Shown here one piece after another: positions 9,040 to 17,685 of a stretch of 64,000 nucleotides of DNA (positions are counted from its first letter, which is position 1; every line of letters begins with the position of its first letter). Source of the DNA: IMCC45349 sp047219225 (GTDB lineage: Bacteria > Bacteroidota > Bacteroidia > Flavobacteriales > Flavobacteriaceae); contig NZ_CP178208.1 in assembly GCF_047219225.1 (NCBI RefSeq), positions 2,418,001 to 2,482,000 of the forward strand. Reading direction: 5' to 3'. Below the pieces are notes generated by a model, which did no database searches, was not told the origin of the DNA, and saw nothing but the letters and a program-made list of their open reading frames with translations. The position numbers and the translations under genes are program-made.

Positions 9040-9336
9040 TTATCTTAAAACAAGCTTTGTAATAAGGTTTTTACCTAAAGATTCGTTAAGCATTGCAATA
9101 ATCTTTTCTTTGCCATAACTTAATTCTTCTCTAAGTACCGAAGAGCTTAATTCTACATATAAGGTGTCTTGGTGTAATTTTACACTAGTTGTATAGTTGT
9201 TAACACCATTACCCATTAAATTAGCCCAAGCATCTTTAACATTTACGCTATCTAGCCCTTTTTGAAGATTGTTTTCTTGAACAAATTCTTTAAGAACATC
9301 ACTTATTTTTAAGTTTTCGTTATGACGCTTGCTCAT
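9040..9336 (-). CDS. DUF721 / DciA-like protein
   Basis: A 98-residue cytoplasmic protein of the DUF721 family. The central VKDAWANLMG and the C-terminal VELSSSVLREELSYGKEKIIAMLNE are typical of the family. DUF721 includes DciA, the helicase-loading partner of DnaB in bacteria that lack DnaC/DnaI, so a replication role is plausible. Placement in one operon with recF supports a DNA-replication link. Its ATG overlaps the stop of the preceding lipoprotein gene (TAATG). DciA function in this short Bacteroidota form is inference. Confidence 0.85.
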   Translation of the reverse strand: MSKRHNENLKISDVLKEFVQENNLQKGLDSVNVKDAWANLMGNGVNNYTTSVKLHQDTLYVELSSSVLREELSYGKEKIIAMLNESLGKNLITKLVLR

Positions 9337-9752
9337 TATTCTATATTTATTGGTGTATAAGGTTTATAAGTGTAAATAAATCCTTCTGCATTTGTAATTA
9401 TTAACTCTTCTTTAGTGACCTTTTTTATGGTTTCTATAAAGGTAACGTTATTAGAGTTGTATTCTATTTGTAATAAATTATTTTCAGTAATTAATGAAAA
9501 TGGAATTTCATGTTGTGTAACCATAAATTTACCATTTAGATTTGGACTTACTTTTTTTCTATAACCAGTTAAGTCGTCTTTAACTTCAAAATAATCTACT
9601 GTAGTACTAATTGTATATTCTTTTACAATTTTGTTATCTTTTTTTACATTAACAATTTCCCAATAGCCTTTAATTAAAGGAATTTGAGTTGAAACATCAT
9701 TTGAGCAGTTTGTTAAAATAATTAGGCTTAAAACAAGAATTAATCGCTTCAT
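9336..9752 (-). CDS. Small lipocalin-like lipoprotein
   Basis: A 138-residue predicted lipoprotein (MKRLILVLSLIILTNC, Cys16). I chose the ATG at 9752 over an in-frame ATG 39 nt upstream because only the internal start gives an N-terminal lipoprotein signal. The mature part is about 120 residues, predominantly beta-rich (KGYWEIVNVKKDNK, LLQIEYNSNNVTFIETI, ELIITNAEGFIYTY), like lipocalin-type Bacteroidota lipoproteins. Function is unknown. It sits between recF and the DciA-like gene; the start lies 4 nt before the end of recF, so all three are coupled. Confidence 0.78.
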   Translation of the reverse strand: MKRLILVLSLIILTNCSNDVSTQIPLIKGYWEIVNVKKDNKIVKEYTISTTVDYFEVKDDLTGYRKKVSPNLNGKFMVTQHEIPFSLITENNLLQIEYNSNNVTFIETIKKVTKEELIITNAEGFIYTYKPYTPINIE

Positions 9753-9756
9753 GATA

Positions 9757-10836
9757 TTATAATTTAAATATTTGATAGGTTTGATGTACACTTTTTATGG
9801 CAGCTTCAGTACGATCTGTATGTGTGTCGCTAATAAATAATTGTCCAAAATTTTCGGCGTCTACTAATTTAATGATTTGTGCAACACGTTGTTCGTCCAA
9901 CTTGTCAAAAATATCATCCAGTAATAAAATAGGATTTACACCACTTTGTTGTTTAATAAAGTCAAACTGTGCCAATTTTAAAGCAATTAAAAATGATTTT
10001 TGCTGACCTTGACTTCCAAACTTTTTAATAGGATAAGTTTCAATTTCAAAGCTTAAATCATCTTTATGTATACCTACACTTGTATATTGTAGTGTTTTAT
10101 CTTTGTTGATGTTTTCTTTTAAAAGTGATTTTAAGTCTGAGTTAAATAAATGGCTTTTGTAATTTAAATTAACTGTTTCGCTATTATTACTAATAGCTTC
10201 ATAGCGGGATTTAAAAATAGGAATAAACGTTTCTAGAAACGCTTTTCTTTTTTCAAATATTAATTGCCCAAATTCAACTAACTGAAAATCATAAATATCT
10301 AATGAGTCTTGATTGAAAGTGTTGTTTAAAGCAAAGTATTTTAATAGTGAATTACGTTGAGACAGCGTTTTATTATATTTAATTAAATAGTCTAAATACA
10401 CTTTATCACTTTGCGATATTACACCATCAATAAATTTACGTCTTATATCACTACCTTCAATAATTAAATCTCTATCAGCTGGCGAAATAATAACTAAAGG
10501 TAAAAAGCCTATATGGTCACTAAAGCGTTCGTAAATTTTTCCATTTCTCTTAATGACTTTTTTTTGGCCTTTTTTAAGTGAAACAATAATTTTTTCATCA
10601 CGTTCATCCTTATTATAAAGTCCATCAACAACAAAAAAATCTTCATTATGCTTTATGTTTTGTGAGGCGACAGGGTTAAAATAACTCTTACCAAATGATA
10701 AATGATAAATTGCGTCTAAAACATTGGTTTTTCCAACGCCATTGGCACCAACAAAGCAGTTTATTTTTGAGTCAAACTCAAAAAACTGTGAGTCAAAATT
10801 TTTATAATTAAGAAGTGATAATGTTTTTAGAATCAT
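9757..10836 (-). CDS. recF: DNA replication and repair protein RecF
   Basis: A 359-residue SMC-like ATPase that helps load RecA at gapped DNA. The Walker A motif GANGVGKTN lies near residue 33, the ABC-type signature region GSQGQQKSFLIALKLA near residue 276, and Walker B LLLDDIFDKLD follows. Length is normal for the family. It is the first gene of a three-gene minus-strand operon with a lipoprotein and a DciA-like protein, and diverges from the TPR gene at 10953. Confidence 0.96.
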   Translation of the reverse strand: MILKTLSLLNYKNFDSQFFEFDSKINCFVGANGVGKTNVLDAIYHLSFGKSYFNPVASQNIKHNEDFFVVDGLYNKDERDEKIIVSLKKGQKKVIKRNGKIYERFSDHIGFLPLVIISPADRDLIIEGSDIRRKFIDGVISQSDKVYLDYLIKYNKTLSQRNSLLKYFALNNTFNQDSLDIYDFQLVEFGQLIFEKRKAFLETFIPIFKSRYEAISNNSETVNLNYKSHLFNSDLKSLLKENINKDKTLQYTSVGIHKDDLSFEIETYPIKKFGSQGQQKSFLIALKLAQFDFIKQQSGVNPILLLDDIFDKLDEQRVAQIIKLVDAENFGQLFISDTHTDRTEAAIKSVHQTYQIFKL

Positions 10837-10922
10837 ATAAAAATGCCTTTAAAGCATAAAAAGGAGGTGCAAATTATTGAAAAATAACAAATAAATAGCC
10901 TTTTTTTTACCAATAAAAATTA

Positions 10923-10930
10923 TATTTTTG
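10923..10930 (+). promoter_or_regulatory. -7 element upstream of the TPR-ribH group
   Basis: TATTTTTG matches TAnnTTTG and ends 22 nt before the ATG at 10953. No TTG occurs at normal spacing. Confidence 0.45.
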
Positions 10931-10952
10931 CGAGCGCAATAATTAAGAATAT

Positions 10953-11720
10953 ATGGCAACTTATAAGAAAAGAGGATATAAACCTAAAACAAAGGTTGAA
11001 AAAGTTGAGGCTATTGAAGAAAACTCAACAACTGCAGAAGTATTTAACACTTTAGATGAAAGTGCTTCTAAAACCGAAGATTGGGTTATTAAAAATCAAA
11101 AGAACATTTTTATTATTGTTGGTTTAGTTGCAGCAGTAGTTTTAGGTTATTTAGGATATAATAAACTTATCCAAGAACCTAAGGAAAGCGAAGCTATGAA
11201 CGACATGTTTAAAGCTCAGCAATATTTTGAACAAGCTGTTAATGGAGTAGAGAAAGATTCTTTATTCAACTTATCTCTAAATGGAGGAGAAGGAAAATAT
11301 GGAATGCTTGATATAGCTAAAGAATATAGTGGTACAAAAGCTGGAAACCTTGCTAACTATTACGCAGGAATGTCTTACTTAAACCTTAAGGATTACCAAA
11401 ACGCAATTGCTTATTTAGATAAGTTTTCTAGTAGCGATGATGTTTTAGGTCCTATCGCAAAAGGTGGTATTGGTGATGCATTTGTACAGTTAGAGCAATT
11501 AGATAATGCTTACGATTACTATGTACAAGCTGCAAACTTAAAGAGTAACGATTATACAACACCAATGTACTTGTACAAGGCTGGAAATATTGCAATGCAA
11601 TTAGATAAAAATGCTGAAGCATTAAAGTTCTTTAATAGAATTAAAGATGAATTCTCAACAAGTGCAGAAGCTGCTAATATTGATGTATTTATAGGAAAAG
11701 CAGAAGCAGCTAATAACTAA
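10953..11720 (+). CDS. TPR-repeat membrane-anchored protein
   Basis: A 255-residue protein with a basic cytoplasmic N-terminus (residues 1-45), one transmembrane segment (about 48-68, IFIIVGLVAAVVLGYLGY) and a C-terminal set of TPR units (about 120-250; AGMSYLNLKDYQNAIAYLDK, YDYYVQAANLK, KAGNIAMQLDKNAEALKFF). The layout resembles YfgM/YbgF-like periplasmic TPR scaffolds. Partner unknown. It is 9 nt from ribH, so the two are co-transcribed. Confidence 0.85.
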   Translation: MATYKKRGYKPKTKVEKVEAIEENSTTAEVFNTLDESASKTEDWVIKNQKNIFIIVGLVAAVVLGYLGYNKLIQEPKESEAMNDMFKAQQYFEQAVNGVEKDSLFNLSLNGGEGKYGMLDIAKEYSGTKAGNLANYYAGMSYLNLKDYQNAIAYLDKFSSSDDVLGPIAKGGIGDAFVQLEQLDNAYDYYVQAANLKSNDYTTPMYLYKAGNIAMQLDKNAEALKFFNRIKDEFSTSAEAANIDVFIGKAEAANN

Positions 11721-11729
11721 TAAGAAGTT

Positions 11730-12215
11730 ATGGCAACTGAAAATAAAAATTTATCACAATACGATAAAGCTACAATCCCAAGCGCGAAAGACTTTCGGTT
11801 TGGGATTGTTGTTTCTGAATGGAACGATACTATTACAGAAGGACTATATAAAGGTGCTTATGAAGCATTGGTAGATTGTGGTGCAAAAGAAGAGCACATT
11901 CACAGAATGGATGTTCCTGGCAGTTTTGAATTAGTATATGGTTGCAAAAAAATGCAAGAACATCGTGTTAATGCTGTTATTGCAATTGGTTGTGTAATTC
12001 AAGGAGAAACCAAACATTTTGATTTTGTGTGTGATGGTGTAACTCAAGGCATAAAAGACTTGAATATTATGCATGATACACCTGTGATTTTTTGTGTGTT
12101 AACAGATAATACCATGCAGCAATCTATTGATAGATCTGGAGGTAAACACGGAAATAAAGGTACAGAAGCAGCAATTGCAGCTATAAAAATGGCACATCTA
12201 CGCCAAACTTCGTAA
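11730..12215 (+). CDS. ribH: 6,7-dimethyl-8-ribityllumazine synthase
   Basis: A 161-residue enzyme that condenses 5-amino-6-ribitylaminouracil with dihydroxybutanone phosphate, the penultimate step of riboflavin synthesis. Signature stretches are FGIVVSEWND, DVPGSFELVYG, AIGCVIQGETKHFDFV (catalytic His in the TKH triplet) and NKGTEAAIAA. Length fits the capsid-forming family. No other rib gene is nearby and no FMN riboswitch was seen upstream. Confidence 0.96.
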   Translation: MATENKNLSQYDKATIPSAKDFRFGIVVSEWNDTITEGLYKGAYEALVDCGAKEEHIHRMDVPGSFELVYGCKKMQEHRVNAVIAIGCVIQGETKHFDFVCDGVTQGIKDLNIMHDTPVIFCVLTDNTMQQSIDRSGGKHGNKGTEAAIAAIKMAHLRQTS

Positions 12216-12323
12216 TTTATTATTTAGCTTTTATTTGCTACTATGTTAACAAAATTTGGCATTTGTTAGCTAAGAGTTAGTTGTATTTTAAGTACATTTG
12301 AAATACAAGCAAAAGGTACAATT

Positions 12324-12560
12324 TTGTTAAAGCAACGTAAGAATAAACGATTTAATTACACACCTCGTTACGCAAAGGATTCAGAAGGTAATCTAGTAAA
12401 AGATGACGCTTCAAAATCTAATGGTTTTGCGTTTAAATGGCAAAGAGCTAGGGAGGCTAATAAAAATAAAGGAAGTAAAGGGTTTTCTTTACGTTTTCTA
12501 ATTCTTATTTTGGTATTATTATTGATTTGCATGTATGTATTAGATAAAAAATACATGTAA
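12324..12560 (+). CDS. Small basic single-pass membrane protein, TTG start (paralogue of the next gene)
   Basis: A 78-residue protein starting at TTG; no ATG is available in frame. The first residues after the start (LKQRKNKRFNYTPRYAK) match the N-terminus of the next protein (LKTRKNKKYDYKPRFYK), which supports both the start and common ancestry. A single transmembrane segment closes the protein (about residues 55-73, FLILILVLLLICMYVL), with the basic part predicted in the cytoplasm. Function is unknown. Such short neighbours of ribH may be labelled as riboflavin synthase subunits in databases; nothing in this sequence supports that. Confidence 0.7.
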   Translation: MLKQRKNKRFNYTPRYAKDSEGNLVKDDASKSNGFAFKWQRAREANKNKGSKGFSLRFLILILVLLLICMYVLDKKYM

Positions 12561-12576
12561 CATAAATCAAGATATT

Positions 12577-12852
12577 ATGGGAATTCTAAAAACAAGAAAG
12601 AATAAAAAGTACGATTACAAACCTCGCTTTTATAAAGGTGAAGGGAGCCCTTATGAGATAAAACATAAATTTGACGATAACCGAAAAACAATAGGTAATC
12701 CAGGACTTAAAGGCAAGTTTAACAATGCGATAGAAGATTATAAAGAAAACCCAAACGAAGAAGCTAATAGACGAGTGTTAATTGTTATAGCTGTTCTGGT
12801 TTTAATCTTTTTGTTCATCATTGATTTTGACTTGACTATTTTCTTTTCATAG
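12577..12852 (+). CDS. Small basic single-pass membrane protein (paralogue of the previous gene)
   Basis: A 91-residue protein with a basic, aromatic N-terminus (LKTRKNKKYDYKPRFYKGEG) and one C-terminal transmembrane segment (about residues 68-88). It lies 16 nt after its paralogue and 6 nt before mutL, so it is in the ribH-mutL transcript. The pair looks like a tandem duplication that has since diverged in the middle part. No function is recognised. Confidence 0.78.
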   Translation: MGILKTRKNKKYDYKPRFYKGEGSPYEIKHKFDDNRKTIGNPGLKGKFNNAIEDYKENPNEEANRRVLIVIAVLVLIFLFIIDFDLTIFFS

Positions 12853-12858
12853 ATGTAA

Positions 12859-14718
12859 ATGGCAGATATAATACAATTATTACCAGATCATGTAGCTAAT
12901 CAAATTGCTGCAGGAGAGGTTGTGCAACGACCAGCTTCTGTAGTTAAAGAATTATTAGAAAACTCTATTGATGCTGGTGCAAATACAATTAAACTAATTA
13001 TAAAAGAAGCTGGTAAAACACTTATTCAAGTTATAGATAACGGAAAGGGAATGAGTGTTACAGATGCACGTTTAAGTTTTGAACGACATGCAACTTCAAA
13101 AATAAAATCGGCCGAAGATTTATTTAACTTAAATACCAAGGGATTTAGAGGAGAAGCATTAGCAAGTATAGCAGCAATTGCTCATGTAGAGTTAAAAACT
13201 AAACAAGAAGCTGACGATATTGGCACACAAATAAAAATTGAAGGTAGTGAAGTTGTTAGTCAAGACCCTGTAGTTATCCCTAAAGGTACGTCAATTGCTG
13301 TAAAGAATTTGTTTTATAATATTCCTGCTAGACGAAATTTTTTAAAGTCTAATACTGTTGAATTAAGACACATTATTGATGAATTTCATCGTGTAACGTT
13401 GGCACATCCTTCAATTTCGTTTTCTATGCACCATAATGGAAGTGAGTTGTTTAATTTACCAGAAAGTAATAACAGACAACGTATTGTAAATACTTTTGGA
13501 GGTAAAACCAATGAAAAATTAGTGCCAGTTGAAGAGGTTACCGAAGTCTTAAAGATTTCTGGTTTTGTTGGTAAGCCTGAATTTGCTAGAAAAACGCGAG
13601 GTGAACAGTTCTTTTTTGTAAATAATAGATTTATTAAAAGCTCTTATTTAAACCATGCAATAAATGCTGCTTTTGAAGGTTTGTTAAGAGATAATACACA
13701 TGCTAGTTACTTTTTGTATTTAGAAGTTGATCCACAAACCATAGATATCAATATTCATCCTACTAAAACAGAAATAAAGTTTGATGATGAGCATACACTG
13801 TATGCCATTTTACGTTCAGCTGTAAAACATAGTTTGGGTCAGTTTAATATTGCACCTATTTTAGATTTTGAACGTGATAGTAACTTAGATACACCATATA
13901 ATTATCAAGGTAAATCTGCTCATACACCACATGTGGAGGTTGATAGAGGGTTTAATCCATTTGTTGACGAAAAGCCTAAATCAACAGTAGCTTCATCAAG
14001 TATGAGCTTTAAAAAAGAACCTGTTGCTAGTTGGGAAAGCTTATATGTAGGTTTAGAATCAAAAGGAAATGAAGTAAGTGGTAATTTTAGTGAAGTTCAG
14101 TTTGAAACTGATGAGATGACATCATCTATGTTTGATGAAGAAGAGACTAAAAAGATTCAAAAAACGTTTCAGTTACATAATAAGTATATTGTAAACACTA
14201 TAAAATCTGGAATGTTAGTGATTGATCAAAATAGAGCGCATCAACGTGTGCTATATGAAGACTTTTTACAGCAAATTACAGTTAAAGAAGCAGTAAGTCA
14301 GCAGTTGTTATTTCCGCTGGAATTAAAGTTTTCTAATACAGAAGTTGTAATAATAAAAGAATTACAATCGCAATTAGAACAAACAGGCTTTGTGTTTTCT
14401 AAGTTAGATAATGAAGCTATAGAAGTTTCAGGAATTCCTGTAAGCGTTAAGGAAAGTAATATAAATGCAATTTTAGAGCAGATTATCAGCGATGTAGAAA
14501 ATGATGTGCCAGATAATAACCATTTTAGCCAAAGTGATTTATTAGCAAAATCTTTAGCAAAAAGTTTAGCAATAAAGAATGGTAATAGATTAACTATTCC
14601 AGAGCAAGAGCATTTAGTTAATAGTTTATTTGCTTGTAAAGAGCCATCAATTTCACCTACTAATAGAACAACTTTTATTACGATGAAAGTAAATGATATA
14701 GATAAAAAATTTAATTAA
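12859..14718 (+). CDS. mutL: DNA mismatch repair protein MutL with altered endonuclease motif
   Basis: A 619-residue GHKL ATPase for mismatch repair. The N-terminal ATPase carries ELLENSIDAGA, DNGKGM, TKGFRGEALASI and the transducer NIHPTKTEIKF near residue 300. A low-complexity linker spans about 340-430 and the dimerisation domain about 435-619. The metal endonuclease motif, normally DQHA-x2-E-x4-E, reads D456-Q-N-R-A-H-Q-R-V-L-Y-E467, and the C-terminal region shows FACKEPSISPTNR where CPHGRP is expected. This suggests loss or change of the nicking activity. The start ATG at 12859 lies 6 nt after the previous stop. Confidence 0.95.
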   Translation: MADIIQLLPDHVANQIAAGEVVQRPASVVKELLENSIDAGANTIKLIIKEAGKTLIQVIDNGKGMSVTDARLSFERHATSKIKSAEDLFNLNTKGFRGEALASIAAIAHVELKTKQEADDIGTQIKIEGSEVVSQDPVVIPKGTSIAVKNLFYNIPARRNFLKSNTVELRHIIDEFHRVTLAHPSISFSMHHNGSELFNLPESNNRQRIVNTFGGKTNEKLVPVEEVTEVLKISGFVGKPEFARKTRGEQFFFVNNRFIKSSYLNHAINAAFEGLLRDNTHASYFLYLEVDPQTIDINIHPTKTEIKFDDEHTLYAILRSAVKHSLGQFNIAPILDFERDSNLDTPYNYQGKSAHTPHVEVDRGFNPFVDEKPKSTVASSSMSFKKEPVASWESLYVGLESKGNEVSGNFSEVQFETDEMTSSMFDEEETKKIQKTFQLHNKYIVNTIKSGMLVIDQNRAHQRVLYEDFLQQITVKEAVSQQLLFPLELKFSNTEVVIIKELQSQLEQTGFVFSKLDNEAIEVSGIPVSVKESNINAILEQIISDVENDVPDNNHFSQSDLLAKSLAKSLAIKNGNRLTIPEQEHLVNSLFACKEPSISPTNRTTFITMKVNDIDKKFN

Positions 14719-14720
14719 GC

Positions 14721-15479
14721 ATGAGAGGAATAACAGATACAGTAAAGCATTTACTTATCATTAATGTGTTAATGTTTATTGGTACTTATGCAATAGGCCA
14801 AAATGAACTGTTTTATAGCTTATTTGCTTTGTTTTTTCCTGGTAACGATTTATTTCAGCCATGGCAAGTACTAACACATATGTTTATGCATGGTGGCATA
14901 CAACATATTTTGTTTAATATGTTAGCCTTATGGATGTTTGGTACTGCAGTAGAACAAGTTTTTGGCAAGAAGAAATTTATTTTCTTTTATTTTTCAGCTG
15001 GTCTAGGCGCTGCAGGATTGCAAATTGCTTACTTGTATTTTAAGTTTAATTCTGGGTTAAATACATTGATAGCTTCTGGGTTTGGTAAGGATCAGGTAAT
15101 TGAAGTATTAGCTTCTTCATATAACAGATATGACACAAGATGGTTGGAGGTTATGGATATGACTCAATTGGAGAGTTTTGTCGGAGCCTTTAATACAACT
15201 ATGGTTGGAGCATCTGGAGCAATAATGGGAATTTTAGTTGCCTTTGGAATGTTATTTCCTAATAGTAAATTAATGTTAATCTTTTTTCCGGTTCCAGTAA
15301 AAGCTAAATACTTTATTCCTGGAATAATAGCATTAGACTTATTTTCTGCCTTAACAGGTGTTTCTATTTTTAGTCCAAGTAATACAGCTTATGTAGCTCA
15401 TATAGGAGGAGCACTTACTGGGTTTTTGATGATGTATTTTTGGAAGAAAGATCAATTTGATAAATATCGTTGGAATTAA
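14721..15479 (+). CDS. Rhomboid family intramembrane serine protease
   Basis: A 252-residue polytopic membrane protein. The catalytic serine is S165 in VGASGAIMG and the catalytic histidine is H227 in AHIGGALTG; the conserved HGGIQHILFNM (about residues 57-67) lies in the L1/TM2 region. A polar insertion of about 45 residues (about 110-155) separates the early helices from the serine helix. It cleaves transmembrane substrates in the inner membrane; substrate unknown. It is 2 nt after mutL and abuts a second rhomboid gene. Confidence 0.93.
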   Translation: MRGITDTVKHLLIINVLMFIGTYAIGQNELFYSLFALFFPGNDLFQPWQVLTHMFMHGGIQHILFNMLALWMFGTAVEQVFGKKKFIFFYFSAGLGAAGLQIAYLYFKFNSGLNTLIASGFGKDQVIEVLASSYNRYDTRWLEVMDMTQLESFVGAFNTTMVGASGAIMGILVAFGMLFPNSKLMLIFFPVPVKAKYFIPGIIALDLFSALTGVSIFSPSNTAYVAHIGGALTGFLMMYFWKKDQFDKYRWN

Positions 15480-16355
15480 ATGACCTCTTTAAATCAAGAT
15501 ATAAAAGACAAACTAGGTAGGCTAACCATTTTTGAGAAGATAATTCTTGCTAATACGTTTATCTACTTTATAGGTTGGGTTATTTCTAAGGTTGGTAATA
15601 CATCACGATTACAAAGTTTAAATTGGTTGGTGTTGCCAAAAGATATTTCTGCATTTATTTTAAAGCCTTGGTCAATTATTACCTATGGATTTACACACAT
15701 AGATTTTTGGCACTTATTTTTTAATATGCTGGTGTTATACTTTGTAGGACGTTCGTTTGCAAACCTATTTAATACTAAGCTGTCTTTAAATGTGTACTTG
15801 TTAGGAATTATTTCTGGCGCATTAGCATTTTTATTAGCCTATAATGTGTATCCACAAGGATTTTTAAAGAATGTTGGGCCTGTTTTAGGAGCTTCGGCTG
15901 GTGTAAGAGCAGCGCTAATATTTTTATGTGCTTATATGCCTAATTATGAAGTGAATTTATTAACTATCAGAATAAAACTATGGTACATTGGTCTAGCAAT
16001 GATATTATTAGATCTTCCAGGATTGTTTACATCTAATGCGGGCGGAACAATCGCTCATATTGGAGGTTATATATTGGGATATTTTTATGCTACAAGATTA
16101 TTGAAAGGAAGAGATATTGGTAAAGGTTTTGAGCGCTTTATGGATAGTGTTACAGGTATGTTTTCTTTTAAGAAAGGCAATTTAAAAACGGTGCATAAGG
16201 GAAAGAATAAAGATTTTGCTGGACATACTAAAGACGAGTTTAACGAGTTTAATAAACAAAAGCAAATAGATATAATTCTTGAGAAAATAGGAAAGAGTGG
16301 TTACGAGAGTTTAACTAAGGAAGAAAAAGAATTTTTATTTAGAGCAGGGAAATAA
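15480..16355 (+). CDS. Rhomboid family intramembrane serine protease with cytoplasmic tail
   Basis: A 291-residue membrane protein. Motifs are FTHIDFWHLFFNML (about 71-84), the serine segment LGASAGVRAAL (S139, a variation on GASG) and AHIGGYILG (H193). A basic soluble tail of about 75 residues (215-291), ending LTKEEKEFLFRAG, is predicted. The ATG follows the previous stop directly, so the two rhomboids are coupled. Paralogous pairs of this kind may form a complex or have split substrate ranges; that is inference. Confidence 0.92.
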   Translation: MTSLNQDIKDKLGRLTIFEKIILANTFIYFIGWVISKVGNTSRLQSLNWLVLPKDISAFILKPWSIITYGFTHIDFWHLFFNMLVLYFVGRSFANLFNTKLSLNVYLLGIISGALAFLLAYNVYPQGFLKNVGPVLGASAGVRAALIFLCAYMPNYEVNLLTIRIKLWYIGLAMILLDLPGLFTSNAGGTIAHIGGYILGYFYATRLLKGRDIGKGFERFMDSVTGMFSFKKGNLKTVHKGKNKDFAGHTKDEFNEFNKQKQIDIILEKIGKSGYESLTKEEKEFLFRAGK

Positions 16356-16362
16356 ATAGTAT

Positions 16363-17388
16363 TTGAAAAAACTAAGCTTCATAGAGAAAATAGTATTCTT
16401 TATAAATTCGCTCATAGCGATGATGTTGCTTCTGTCTTATCTTCTTGCATATGTACAACCAAAACATTTTTCATTACTTTCTGTTTTAAGTTTAGGAGTT
16501 CCGTTACTTATTTTATTAAACATCTTATTTGTAATTTATTGGTTGTTAAAGGTTAAAAAACAATTATTACTTTCGTTAATAGTTTTACTCATAGGCTATA
16601 AATATGTAACATCATTACATAAGTTTTCGGCATCAAAAGATATAGAAAATGCGAACAATATATCTGTAATGAATTATAACGTTCGTTTGTTTAATCTTTA
16701 TAATTGGATTGATGAAGATGGTATAGAAGCTAAGATTGTTGATTTTGTAAAAAAAGAAAGTCCAGATATTATTAGCTTTCAAGAATATCATCCCCATGAA
16801 AATATAGACCTATCTTTTTATAAGTATAAATACGAAGCATTATCAGGAAAAAGAGTTAAGTATGGTCAAGCTATATATTCTAAGTTTCCAATCATAAACT
16901 CAGGTTCGGTTGAATTTCCTAATACAGCTAATAATGCCATTTTTGCCGATGTTGTAAGAGGTAATGATACCCTTAGAGTGTATAATGTACATTTACAGTC
17001 TTCTGGAATTAATCCACATGTTGAGCAGCTAGATAAAGAAGAATCTGAACGTTTATTTAAGCGCATAGGAGAAACTTTTAAGATGCAACAAGAACAAGCA
17101 GAACTGTTTGTTAAACATAAGGAGAAATCGCCTTATAAAGTAATAGTATGTGGCGATTTTAATAATACAGCATACTCATATGCTTACAGGTCTATTAAAG
17201 GTGATTTAATGGATACTTTTGAAGTAGGAGGTAACGGTTTTGGACGTACATTTCAATTTAAATATTTTCCAGTACGAATAGACTTTATTTTAGCAGATGA
17301 AAGTTTTAATGTTAACTATTTTAAAACTTTTGATGAAAGATTGTCTGATCATTTTCCAATTATGACTAAGATAAGTTTACATGAGTAA
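16363..17388 (+). CDS. Endonuclease/exonuclease/phosphatase (EEP) family membrane protein, TTG start
   Basis: A 341-residue protein. The frame is closed by TAG two codons upstream, so the TTG at 16363 is the best start and gives KKLSFIEKIVFFINSL leading into three hydrophobic segments (residues 5-80). The remaining part is an EEP domain: VMNYNVRLFN, DIISFQEYH (metal Glu), HLQSS, VVCGDFNNTAYS-type CGDFNN and the terminal SDHFPI with catalytic Asp-His. The substrate could be a phosphodiester or lipid headgroup; unassigned. Its 3' end overlaps the convergent DUF6122 gene by 12 nt. Confidence 0.88.
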   Translation: MKKLSFIEKIVFFINSLIAMMLLLSYLLAYVQPKHFSLLSVLSLGVPLLILLNILFVIYWLLKVKKQLLLSLIVLLIGYKYVTSLHKFSASKDIENANNISVMNYNVRLFNLYNWIDEDGIEAKIVDFVKKESPDIISFQEYHPHENIDLSFYKYKYEALSGKRVKYGQAIYSKFPIINSGSVEFPNTANNAIFADVVRGNDTLRVYNVHLQSSGINPHVEQLDKEESERLFKRIGETFKMQQEQAELFVKHKEKSPYKVIVCGDFNNTAYSYAYRSIKGDLMDTFEVGGNGFGRTFQFKYFPVRIDFILADESFNVNYFKTFDERLSDHFPIMTKISLHE

Positions 17389-17685
17389 GCAATCTGTATA
17401 ATCAGCTATAATATGAATACATAATCCTATTGCAAGTATGCGTGTTTTTTTAGGGATAAGCATAATTATATATGCAGTAATTGCATAGTAGGAGTGAAGC
17501 GGATGAAAGTTTATACTACACCTGTTTGGGTCAAAAATTGGATTAGCTAGTAAATGATCTAAATCAATAAGCATTGTACTTATTAAAATTATAAAAACAA
17601 TTTTCCACTTAGATTTATAAAAGAAAACTGCTATTAAAAGTGGAACTAAAAAATGTATGCCATAATGAGCTAAAGGTCTATACAT
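17377..17685 (-). CDS. DUF6122-type small membrane protein
   Basis: A 102-residue protein with about three hydrophobic segments and several conserved-looking polar residues in or next to them: HYGIHFLVP, IDLDHLLANP, FHPLHS and HIIADYTDC. The His/Asp pattern is reminiscent of YdjM-like membrane metal hydrolases, but function is not known. It is the last gene of the parA-lepB operon and overlaps the WbqC-like gene by 8 nt. The DUF number is from memory. Confidence 0.75.
   Translation of the reverse strand: MYRPLAHYGIHFLVPLLIAVFFYKSKWKIVFIILISTMLIDLDHLLANPIFDPNRCSINFHPLHSYYAITAYIIMLIPKKTRILAIGLCIHIIADYTDCLLM

Noticed and set aside
10861..10894. Strong Shine-Dalgarno-like AAGGAGGTG followed 8 nt later by a TTG mini-frame of 5 codons
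   Set aside because: Bacteroidota rarely use Shine-Dalgarno sequences and the frame stops at once; chance is likely.
11730..12215. FMN riboswitch for ribH
   Set aside because: Only 9 nt separate ribH from the upstream gene and no RFN-type conserved helices were seen before the TPR gene.
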